Below are positions 1-7,397 of a stretch of DNA of 64,000 bases, piece after piece. A program made the translations under genes and the position numbers. The DNA is from an uncultured Cycloclasticus sp. (GTDB lineage: Bacteria > Pseudomonadota > Gammaproteobacteria > Methylococcales > Cycloclasticaceae). The stretch is taken from positions 62,001 through 126,000 of the forward strand of contig CAJXTU010000002.1 in the NCBI GenBank assembly GCA_913060865.1. Direction: 5' to 3'. The first letter of the stretch is position 1, and the number at the start of each line of letters is the position of its first letter. The notes below the pieces were generated by a model that was not told where the DNA came from, searched no databases, and was given only the letters and a program-made list of their open reading frames with translations.

Positions 1-447
1 ATGCTGGAAATTACTGATGCCGTTATTTCCGTCTGGGGTGCAGATCGGGTTGGGATGCACTTAGCCCCAAGAGGGGATGCACACGACATGGGTGACTCTG
101 ATTTACTGGGTACATTTAGCTATGTTGCAAAGGAACTGGGTAAACGTAAAATTGCTTTTATTTTCGCCCGTGAGCGTGTTAGTGATGAGTGGTTTGCAGC
201 TAAATTAAAAAAAGCGTTCGGTGGGATTTATATTGCCAACCAAGGGCTCACAAAAGAAAGCGCAAGCTCTGTATTAAATTCAAAAGAAGCTGATGCAGTC
301 GCATTTGGCCAGCTTTATATTGCCAACCCAGATTTGTTGGAAAGATTTCAAACTAATGCACCACTCAACACGCCCGATCCAACAACTTTCTATGCCGCTA
401 CCAGCAAGGGATATACCGATTACCCATTTATCTCAGATATAACATAA
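1..447 (+). CDS. Old Yellow Enzyme family NADH:flavin oxidoreductase, C-terminal part
   Basis: This is the last third of an FMN-dependent ene-reductase of the NemA/OYE type; the window begins inside the gene, so the first ATG is unlikely to be the true start. The segment shows the family pattern: the strand around EITDAVISVWGADRVGMHLAPRG, a short GGIYIANQGL strand of the TIM barrel, ADAVAFGQLYIANPDL (FMN phosphate-binding side) and the terminal PDPTTFYAATSKGYTDYPF motif typical of NemA and GTN reductases. Family members reduce activated alkenes, maleimides and nitro-esters with NAD(P)H in the cytoplasm. The natural substrate cannot be told from this fragment. It ends in TAA, with nothing of its operon visible downstream. 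Confidence 0.9.
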   Translation: MLEITDAVISVWGADRVGMHLAPRGDAHDMGDSDLLGTFSYVAKELGKRKIAFIFARERVSDEWFAAKLKKAFGGIYIANQGLTKESASSVLNSKEADAVAFGQLYIANPDLLERFQTNAPLNTPDPTTFYAATSKGYTDYPFISDIT

Positions 448-920
448 AGCATACGCTAAATTGAGATTCTCTAGCATCCAGCTCATTATGGGTAAATCAG
501 AGCACCTGATGCAAGAACGTCAAAAACTTGGGAAAAGTGCAACTTAGGACAGCCGTTTTAACAAGCTATGGCGTTTTTTAGAGCTGACTAACCAAACTCA
601 TTTCAAGTTATCCGACTTCTTGGTTTCTTGAAAGTTACCCACCCCTTGGTTTCTTGGTTTCTTGGTTTCTTGGTTTTTCGGCCCGCTCGCTTTGCTTGCT
701 ACCGTTATTTCGCAAATCAGCTCAGCTCATAATCTGCCTCGTTTGGCATATTGCACTCCTTTACGGAAACGGGTATCAACCCATTTTCTGCAAGCAACCA
801 AACCCCACAAATCTCTTTGTTCTTTAACCTACAATTAAGTCTTCGCTATATCACCCTCAAGCCTGTTAATTTAGTGAGAACACCCATCATTACAATTAAA
901 ACTATTATTTCTTAAGCATA
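448..920. other. Intergenic stretch with short octamer repeats, no gene seen
   Basis: There is no convincing coding region between the OYE gene and the groEL terminator. The only structure I see is four head-to-tail copies of CTTGGTTT, with a related partial copy about 20 bases upstream. The rest has no long open frame and no recognisable RNA. Confidence 0.5.
645..676. repeat. Four tandem copies of the octamer CTTGGTTT
   Basis: Four exact, uninterrupted copies of the 8-bp unit lie in non-coding DNA. A related CTTGGTTTCTTG occurs just upstream, separated by an unrelated stretch. This looks like slippage-generated microsatellite DNA. Confidence 0.85.
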
Positions 921-945
921 AAAAAACCCCGCATAAAGCGGGGTT
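921..945 (-). terminator. Rho-independent terminator of groESL
   Basis: On the minus strand an 8-bp perfect stem (AACCCCGC / GCGGGGTT) closes a 5-base loop and is followed by a run of T. It lies about 30 bases after the groEL stop codon, so it ends the groES-groEL transcript. Confidence 0.9.
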
Positions 946-971
946 CTTAATCTTACGACGTGGAAGTCGAT

Positions 972-2657
<1,686 letters not shown>

Positions 2658-2669
2658 TTAAATTTTAAA

Positions 2670-2957
2670 TTACTCAACAACCGCAATGATGTCGCCTTCG
2701 TTCATCACCAATAATTCTTTGCCGTCTACTTCAACTTCTGTACCTGCGTACTTGCCAAACAATACGTTGTCGCCAACTTTTACAGACATTGGGCGTGTAT
2801 CGCCTTTGTCATTTGTAGAGCCATTACCAACAGCAAGAATCTCACCGCGGCTTGGTTTTTCTTTTGCTGAATCTGGAAGCACGATACCACCTGCGCTTAA
2901 TGCTTCTTCTTCAACACGTTTAATAATGACGCGATCACCTAATGGACGTAAATTCAT
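2670..2957 (-). CDS. groES: 10 kDa co-chaperonin GroES
   Basis: Lid of the GroEL chamber, 95 aa, the standard length. It opens with [14 protein letters not shown]. The mobile loop that contacts GroEL ([19 protein letters not shown], about residues 17-35) and the [15 protein letters not shown] core are present. An AGGAGA ribosome site stands 7 bases before the ATG. It is the first gene of the operon, with an untranslated leader of about 140 bases between the promoter/CIRCE region and the start codon. Confidence 0.99.
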   Translation of the reverse strand: MNLRPLGDRVIIKRVEEEALSAGGIVLPDSAKEKPSRGEILAVGNGSTNDKGDTRPMSVKVGDNVLFGKYAGTEVEVDGKELLVMNEGDIIAVVE

Positions 2958-3075
2958 GTATCAATCTCCTAATTGTTTAATACGATTTCAATAAATAGCT
3001 ATACGGATATGGGGCGACGATTGTATAAATCAACCCCATCCATACAATTAAAATTCATTCTATTTTGCTGGTGAG

Positions 3076-3102
3076 TTAGCACTCAACCACAAAGAGTGCT
3101 AA
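3076..3102. promoter_or_regulatory. CIRCE operator (HrcA site) of groESL
   Basis: The sequence is TTAGCACTC, a 9-base spacer, then GAGTGCTAA, a perfect match to the inverted repeat bound by the heat-shock repressor HrcA. It is placed upstream of groES and touches the predicted -10 element, which fits direct blocking of RNA polymerase. hrcA itself is not in the window. Confidence 0.95.
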
Positions 3103-3129
3103 TAATAGCCTTTGCTTGCTAGCTGTCAA
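3102..3129 (-). promoter_or_regulatory. Sigma70-like promoter of groESL
   Basis: On the minus strand TTGACA, a 16-base spacer and TATTAT. The -35 is a perfect consensus and the last base of the -10 is the first base of the CIRCE repeat. I see no CCCATNT-type -10, so sigma32 control of this promoter is not suggested. The start site itself is inferred. Confidence 0.7.
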
Positions 3130-3186
3130 GCAATGGATACAAAACTCAGTTAATATAATTGCAACAAAAACGACCCCCAAATACTC

Positions 3187-3927
3187 ATGAACGACGACCA
3201 ACTATTAAGATACAGCAGGCAAATTATGCTGCCTTCGATTGACATTGAAGGCCAACAAACACTACTCGATTCACGTGTACTTATTATTGGCATGGGCGGG
3301 CTAGGTAGCCCCGTTGGGCTTTACCTTGCAGCAGCAGGCATTGGGCACATGGTTATTAGCGACTTCGACGACGTTGACCTATCTAATTTACAACGCCAAG
3401 TTGCTCATACAACAAACAACATTGGACTATCCAAAGTTGAATCGGCCAAACAAACGTTCCACGCAATCAACCCGCTAATTAACATTACAGCCATCAACAA
3501 AAAGCTAGAAGGCGATGAGTTATTAGAACAAGTTAAACAAGCCGACCTTGTTGTGGATTGTAGCGATAACTTTGAAACTCGCTTCGCCATTAATGATGCG
3601 TGTGTTGCCGCTAAAACCCCCTTAGTCTCCGGCGCTGCTATTCGGTTTGAGGGACAAATTTCCGTGTTTGATTCACGCGACGAAAAGTGCCCATGCTACA
3701 ACTGCTTATACCCACGCGATGGCGCGGTGGCACAAAGCTGCTCTGAAAACGGCGTAATAGCACCCATCACAGGCATTATTGGAAGCATGCAAGCCTTAGA
3801 AGCCATTAAGGTTTTGACCGGCGCAGGCAAATCACTACAAGGCCGCGTGTTATTGCTCGACGGCCTATCAATGGAATGGCAAAGCATGCAACTACCGCGC
3901 AACCCAAAGTGCCCAACTTGTTCATAA
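3187..3927 (+). CDS. moeB: HesA/MoeB/ThiF family sulfur-carrier adenylyltransferase
   Basis: E1-like enzyme that activates the C-terminal glycine of a small sulfur carrier (MoaD or ThiS) with ATP. At 246 aa it matches MoeB/ThiF. It has the nucleotide-binding GMGGLGSP at 35-42, the LQRQVAH arginine loop near 68-74 and DCSDNFETR at 124-132. Two Cys pairs, C170/C173 and C242/C245 (CPTC at the C-terminus), should hold the structural zinc. C185 in the SENG loop is the likely thiol. No rhodanese domain is fused. No molybdopterin or thiamine gene is adjacent, although a molybdoenzyme (msrP) and thiO occur elsewhere in the window, so MoeB versus ThiF cannot be settled from context. Confidence 0.88.
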   Translation: MNDDQLLRYSRQIMLPSIDIEGQQTLLDSRVLIIGMGGLGSPVGLYLAAAGIGHMVISDFDDVDLSNLQRQVAHTTNNIGLSKVESAKQTFHAINPLINITAINKKLEGDELLEQVKQADLVVDCSDNFETRFAINDACVAAKTPLVSGAAIRFEGQISVFDSRDEKCPCYNCLYPRDGAVAQSCSENGVIAPITGIIGSMQALEAIKVLTGAGKSLQGRVLLLDGLSMEWQSMQLPRNPKCPTCS

Positions 3928-3947
3928 TTTAAAGTCGGATGTACCGT

Positions 3948-4077
3948 GCTATGTCAAAAAAATTAAGGCGATAAAAGGTCCACGTTTGACTCTTAATATC
4001 ACAATACATGGAAGTACTATCCACTTATGTGCCATTAATACGTGATTAATAAGCACCGCTTATTAACACTGTTAGGC
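3948..4077 (+). other. Possible degenerate attC-like recombination site
   Basis: The left end (GCTATGTCAAAAAAATTAAGGCG) resembles the left end of the next site, and the right end (CGCTTATTAACACTGTTAGGC) has an L''-like CGCTTATT and a GTTAGGC R''-like core. The length of about 130 bases is in the range of long attC sites. The left core is imperfect, so this is the weakest of the series. Confidence 0.35.
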
Positions 4078-4197
4078 TCGTCTGTTATTATTCGTGCAAT
4101 TGTCTTGTTTATTTTTCGTGGCGGTTGCAAAATTTGGTTTGGGTTTGTGGCGGTAATTTCTATCATGCTAAACTCGTAATGTCGGCGGTGTAAAATC
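4078..4197. other. Non-coding segment between attC-like sites
   Basis: About 120 bases lie between the GTTAGGC core and the next GCCTAAC core, with no usable open frame. If the flanking sites are real, this would be an empty or decayed cassette. Confidence 0.3.
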
Positions 4198-4252
4198 GCC
4201 TAACAAAAAAATCAAGCGGCGGACAAAAGAGGCGCTTATTTTGGCGTTATGT
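4198..4252 (+). other. attC-like site 1 (integron cassette recombination site)
   Basis: A 55-base imperfect palindrome with the layout of a short attC: left core GCCTAAC, L' TCAAGCG, a central AT-rich part, L'' CGCTT and right core GTTATGT. AAGCG pairs with CGCTT. It shares the 16-base string TAACAAAAAAATCAAG exactly with attC-like site 2. The DUF2335 pair begins about 60 bases after the right core. Confidence 0.6.
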
Positions 4253-4310
4253 TTTCTCCTGAATATTAACTACCCTTGCTATTATTGAAAGTAATAGTAA
4301 TAATGATCTT

Positions 4311-4496
4311 ATGAAATCTCTTACCAAAAACCTTATTACAGGCGTTGGCAGCTTGCTTAGCATTTTTCCTAACACTAATTACGCCCAATTAGTGCCTAAG
4401 CAAACAGCGGCTGAGCGCATGCGGTCTCATTGGGAGAATACAGGTAGTTATATCTCTAAATCTATAGAGCAATTCGGCAATGAGCAATCGAAATAA
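4311..4496 (+). CDS. Small conserved protein paired with DUF2335
   Basis: A 61-aa protein starting MKSLTKNLITGVGSLLSI and ending in a charged helix. It has the pattern of short proteins I associate with the position just upstream of DUF2335 genes (an N-terminal GVGS segment, a central RMRSHWENTG motif, a C-terminal EQFGNEQ-like tail). Its last 17 bases overlap the next gene in another frame, so the two are probably translated together. There is no signal peptide or clear transmembrane helix, although the N-terminal 20 residues are fairly hydrophobic. The function is unknown. It lies inside a segment bracketed by attC-like sites. Confidence 0.7.
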   Translation: MKSLTKNLITGVGSLLSIFPNTNYAQLVPKQTAAERMRSHWENTGSYISKSIEQFGNEQSK

Positions 4497-4869
4497 AAAT
4501 AAATCCGTAAGCGCCAAAAAAACACCACAAAAACAAGTCACAAACCAAGTTACCCATCAACAGTTTAGTGGGCCAATACCGCCTCCTTCAATTTTAAGTG
4601 GCTACGATAGTATCGTGCCCGGTGCCGCAGAAAGAATCCTACGAATGGCTGAGGAAGATGCTTCGCACCAAAGAAATATTGAGCATCTAGCTATAACTTC
4701 AACTAAAAGCGAAGTAAGACTTGGTCAATTTTTTGGCTTAATCGTAAGTTTGTCAGCACTTGCATTAGCTGGCTTTGCCGTACTACATGACCAACCATGG
4801 GTAGCAACACTTCTAGGCGGCGGCACTCTTGTCGGTATTATTTCAGCCTTTCATCAAAAATCTAAATAA
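4480..4869 (+). CDS. DUF2335 domain membrane protein
   Basis: 129 aa with the DUF2335 signature: a polar N-terminus, then SGPIPPPSILSGYDSIVPGAAERILRMAEEDASHQRNIE (about residues 30-68), followed by two predicted membrane helices (about 85-102 and 108-122) and a short basic tail. The family is of unknown function and is frequent on accessory DNA. The stop codon TAA is immediately followed by the ACATAAC core of attC-like site 2, the arrangement expected of an integron cassette gene. It is probably an inner-membrane protein with its N-terminus in the cytoplasm (inference). Confidence 0.85.
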   Translation: MSNRNKNKSVSAKKTPQKQVTNQVTHQQFSGPIPPPSILSGYDSIVPGAAERILRMAEEDASHQRNIEHLAITSTKSEVRLGQFFGLIVSLSALALAGFAVLHDQPWVATLLGGGTLVGIISAFHQKSK

Positions 4870-4950
4870 ACATAACAAAAAAATCAAGTCGTTCGCTATG
4901 CTCACTGGGACGCGCAAAGAGACGCGCGCGTCTTACTTAAAACGTTATGT
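4870..4950 (+). other. attC-like site 2 (integron cassette recombination site)
   Basis: The outer cores ACATAAC and GTTATGT are exact reverse complements. Inside are TCAAGTCG near the left and TTACTTAAAAC near the right (AAGT/ACTT pairing), and a central GACGCGC ... GCGCGTC stem. It directly abuts the DUF2335 stop codon on the left, and its right core contains the stop codon of the minus-strand toxin gene. Confidence 0.65.
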
Positions 4951-5205
4951 GCCGTAATGGTATCGGAGCTGTGCAATTAGAATAGTGTCATATTGATGTT
5001 TATAAACGATCCTATGTTCATCGTTTATACGCCGTGACCAATATCCAGATAATCCATGCTTTAAAGGTTCAGGTTTGCCAATACCTTCTTGAGGAGTTCT
5101 TTGGATATTTTTAATGAGTAAATTAATACGTTTAAGTATTTTTTTGTCGGTGGTTTGCCAGTAAAGGTATTCTTCCCAAGCTTTTGTTGAAAATGTTAAC
5201 TTCAC
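4945..5205 (-). CDS. yoeB: YoeB/Txe family mRNA interferase toxin
   Basis: 86 aa, the family length. Residues Glu46, Arg65, His83 and Tyr84 fall at the same positions as the catalytic residues of E. coli YoeB, so the toxin looks active. Family members cut mRNA in the ribosomal A site. Translation starts with GTG, which overlaps the antitoxin stop (GTGA), ensuring coupling. The stop codon lies inside the right core of attC-like site 2, and the pair runs opposite to the other cassette gene. It is probably retained as a stabilising or addictive cassette (inference). Confidence 0.93.
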   Translation of the reverse strand: MKLTFSTKAWEEYLYWQTTDKKILKRINLLIKNIQRTPQEGIGKPEPLKHGLSGYWSRRINDEHRIVYKHQYDTILIAQLRYHYGT

Positions 5206-5453
5206 TCAATAAGCTCTCTTTCAGTTCCGTTACCAGTTTCAAGCTCGGCCATGGATTCTAAAAGGCTTCTAGCATTTGCAGGGGATCTTAGTAAATATGT
5301 AGTTTCCTGCATGGCGTTATAATCTTCTAACGACATCATAACAACAGGATCTTCACTTTTACGTGTAATAATAATTGGTGCGTGATCATTACAGACACGC
5401 GCCATTGTCTTTGCTAAATTTGCTCTAGCAGCGGTATAACTTATTGCATCCAT
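5202..5453 (-). CDS. yefM: YefM/Phd family antitoxin
   Basis: Antitoxin that neutralises YoeB and represses its own promoter by the N-terminal DNA-binding fold. I chose the ATG at 5453 (MDAISYTAARANLAKTM, 83 aa) rather than the longer ORF-track start because GGAG stands 6 bases before it and the family begins at this point. The DNA-binding half has the expected pattern (AARANLAKTMARVCNDHAPIIITRK) and the middle VVMMSLEDYNAMQET is classic YefM. The C-terminal half, rich in Glu and Ser, is the toxin-binding tail. Confidence 0.92.
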   Translation of the reverse strand: MDAISYTAARANLAKTMARVCNDHAPIIITRKSEDPVVMMSLEDYNAMQETTYLLRSPANARSLLESMAELETGNGTERELIE

Positions 5454-5506
5454 GTGGAACTCCAAAGTGTTCATGTACATTAATTGGTACATCATAGCGT
5501 ATTGGC

Positions 5507-5605
5507 ATATAACAATTCACTCAAATAAATAAATAACAGTTGGTTTTTGCTCCTTCGTCGCTTATTTTAAGCAAAAATTATTTTCCGCTTAGCAAAGCGT
5601 TAGCA
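5507..5605 (+). other. attC-like site 3 (weaker)
   Basis: The ends ATATAAC and GTTAGCA have attC core character. The centre holds an imperfect palindrome: AAATAA-(CAGTTGG)-TTTTTGCT pairs with AGCAAAAATTATTT, leaving a 7-base bulge on one side as attC sites do. An AGCG precedes the right core. The left core departs from the consensus at one position, so I am less sure of this site. Confidence 0.4.
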
Positions 5606-5645
5606 CTAATTTAATAAAACCCAAATTAATCAAAGGCAATAAACA

Positions 5646-6089
5646 ATGGAATTAAACGTATACCTTTCTGGTGAAATACACACCGATTGGCGAGAAAAAA
5701 TAATAGCGGGTTGCGAAGAAAGCGACCTTTCAATTTCATTTTCGTCCGCCGTAACAAATCATGAAGCAAGTGATGGCGCGGGCGATGTATTAGGCGCTGA
5801 AGACAGCGGTTTTTGGCGCGATCATAAATCGGCCAAGGTGAACGCGATACGCACTAAAACATTAATAGAAAACTGTGATGTAGCGATTATTCGTTTTGGC
5901 GATAAGTACAAACAATGGAATGCTGCGTTTGATGCCGGTTATTGCGCTGCATTGGGTACGCCCTACATTACATTGCATGCCGAAGATATTATTCACCCGC
6001 TTAAAGAAGTAGATGCCGCAGCACTCGCATGGGCTACAACGCCTGAGCAGGTGATTGAAATTCTAAGCTATGTCGTTAGCACAAAATAA
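5646..6089 (+). CDS. ytoQ: YtoQ family protein
   Basis: 147 aa, full length for the family. It opens MELNVYLSGEIHTDWRE and carries the family-specific GAEDSGFWRDHKSAKVNAIRT stretch (about 48-70) and the IIRFGDKYKQWNAAFDAGYCAALG segment (about 81-104), which resembles the nucleoside 2-deoxyribosyltransferase fold. The biochemical function is unknown to me. An AAAGG sits 9 bases before the ATG. It follows attC-like site 3 directly, but no attC-like site follows it, so it may be a last cassette or an ordinary chromosomal gene. Confidence 0.88.
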   Translation: MELNVYLSGEIHTDWREKIIAGCEESDLSISFSSAVTNHEASDGAGDVLGAEDSGFWRDHKSAKVNAIRTKTLIENCDVAIIRFGDKYKQWNAAFDAGYCAALGTPYITLHAEDIIHPLKEVDAAALAWATTPEQVIEILSYVVSTK

Positions 6090-6144
6090 AAGTTAAAATT
6101 GAGAAAAACATAAGTACTTGCTTTCATCTGCAATAAACCTATAC

Positions 6145-6176
6145 TTGAACTAATTCAATAATTTACTGACTATAAT
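6145..6176 (+). promoter_or_regulatory. Candidate promoter of pqqA
   Basis: A perfect TATAAT -10 lies 34 bases before the pqqA ATG. The best -35 candidate is TTGAAC, but the 20-base gap is longer than ideal, so only the -10 is persuasive. pqqA therefore appears to have its own transcript. Confidence 0.35.
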
Positions 6177-6209
6177 AAGCATTAAAAACAGACTAGTAGG
6201 AGAAACATC

Positions 6210-6284
6210 ATGAAATGGGAAACACCAACATATAAAGATTTACGTTTCGGTTTTGAAGTAACGATGTACATCTATAACCGATAG
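6210..6284 (+). CDS. pqqA: PQQ precursor peptide PqqA
   Basis: A 24-residue peptide absent from the ORF track: MKWETPTYKDLRFGFEVTMY followed by IYNR. Glu16 and Tyr20 form the invariant E-x3-Y pair that PqqE crosslinks in the first step of pyrroloquinoline quinone synthesis. An AGGAGA ribosome site lies 7 bases before the ATG. The leader binds PqqD before processing. It has its own -10 element and a strong terminator, and sits 7.6 kb upstream of pqqBCDE with an opposite-strand envelope cluster and an IS relic between. High local expression of the peptide relative to the enzymes is plausible. Confidence 0.97.
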   Translation: MKWETPTYKDLRFGFEVTMYIYNR

Positions 6285-6294
6285 ATAAAAATTT

Positions 6295-6333
6295 TCATTA
6301 AAAAGGGCTCCTATTAAGAGCCCTTTTTAATGA
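6295..6333. terminator. Strong terminator after pqqA, probably bidirectional
   Basis: A perfect 16-bp stem (TCATTAAAAAGGGCTC / GAGCCCTTTTTAATGA) with a 7-base loop. It has A tracts on the left and T tracts on the right, so it can end both pqqA (plus) and the lpoB transcript (minus), whose stop codon lies about 20 bases away. Confidence 0.9.
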
Positions 6334-6354
6334 AATAAACTAAATAAATTTATG

Positions 6355-6888
6355 TTATAAAAAACTTCTTTTACCCTTTGCCAACGTTAGCAAGCCGGAC
6401 CACTGCCCCTTCATTTCACCATCTAAAGTCATCATTTTTAATTCTAATTTATAACCAACAAGCTGTTGCCCATTAGAACCAAATTGACGATTAGACGATA
6501 ATTCAGAACGTACAACATAGTCGAAACTTGTCGCCGATGTATCGACCAACCTTAACAACCCAGAGTTCAGTAATGTTTCGGTAATGCGATCATAAATATC
6601 TTGCATCCTTATACTTTCATTATCTGTATTATTTCTTAATTTAGCCAAAATCAGTCGGGGCCTCTTATTGCCCCATGTTTGTACCAGGCTGGAAGATAGC
6701 ATTTTATTAGTTACCGTTTCTGCCAGCTCAGTATAATCAGCCATAGTTAGTTCAGCAGATAGGTGCCCTTTTTCACCCGACCCCACTATTGACACATTCG
6801 ACTGGCCTCCAGTTATAAGAGGGTTAGTCTGGCAGGCAGACAGAACAGCCGCTACCGCTAATAAGGTTGAAATTTTTAAAGTTTTCAT
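6355..6888 (-). CDS. lpoB: Penicillin-binding protein activator LpoB
   Basis: Outer-membrane lipoprotein that reaches through the periplasm to stimulate the PBP1b peptidoglycan synthase. 177 aa. The signal peptide ends at a lipobox (VLSAC, Cys19). The core follows the LpoB pattern: MADYTELAETVTNKMLSSSLVQ, RPRLILAKLRNNTDNESIRMQDIYDRITETLLNSGLLRLVD, then a terminal strand with GQWSGLLTLAKGKRSFL. The linker after the Cys is short. It is the last gene of a five-gene minus-strand cluster and follows ycfL, the same pairing as in enterobacteria. AGGAT precedes the ATG. Confidence 0.93.
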   Translation of the reverse strand: MKTLKISTLLAVAAVLSACQTNPLITGGQSNVSIVGSGEKGHLSAELTMADYTELAETVTNKMLSSSLVQTWGNKRPRLILAKLRNNTDNESIRMQDIYDRITETLLNSGLLRLVDTSATSFDYVVRSELSSNRQFGSNGQQLVGYKLELKMMTLDGEMKGQWSGLLTLAKGKRSFL

Positions 6889-6938
6889 AAATATCCTATT
6901 TATTTAGTCTGAAGTTTTAGTCAAAATTGAGCATCACT

Positions 6939-7397
6939 TTATCGGTCAGGGTTGCTTTTTTCTTGGTGAATAAAGAAATCATCAGGTAATCTAACAGTCA
7001 TCGTTAAGGTGTATGCCTGAGGTGTGACTCCAAGTGTTTGGAAACTTTTTATTTCCCTTGGGCCTAAGCTAAAACGCTTCCAAACTGTATTTTGGTTTAT
7101 GCTGAAGCCTTGTTGATCCTCCCAAGAGTACATGTATTCCAATGAATAACGGTTATTAGATAAATTTTGCACTGATACCTCTGCGCGCTGAAGCTGGCCC
7201 ACTGAACCAAAACGAACATCAACTAGATCTATCTTTCCAACCAAGTCTTTTGAGCCAGCAATCAATCGAGCACGTGCGTGCGCTGTACTAACTGTATTTT
7301 GCTGATGATTTCGAACAGTCGGGTGTTGCCCAATACTGTCAACAGTATTACACGCTGTTAAGAAAATACAGCCTATCAATATACATATAGTTTTCAT
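6939..7397 (-). CDS. ycfL: YcfL family lipoprotein (DUF1425)
   Basis: 152-aa putative outer-membrane lipoprotein. I placed the start at 7397 because this ATG overlaps the upstream stop as ATGA and gives a normal signal peptide MKTICILIGCIFLTAC with a LTAC lipobox. The mature part has a beta-sandwich look (VDVRFGSVGQLQRAEVSVQNLSNNRYSLEYMYSWEDQQGF, then PREIKSFQTLGVTPQAYTLTMTVR), as in YcfL. The precise role is not established, and the conserved linkage with lpoB suggests cell-wall synthesis. A break of about 50 bases separates it from lpoB. Confidence 0.85.
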   Translation of the reverse strand: MKTICILIGCIFLTACNTVDSIGQHPTVRNHQQNTVSTAHARARLIAGSKDLVGKIDLVDVRFGSVGQLQRAEVSVQNLSNNRYSLEYMYSWEDQQGFSINQNTVWKRFSLGPREIKSFQTLGVTPQAYTLTMTVRLPDDFFIHQEKSNPDR

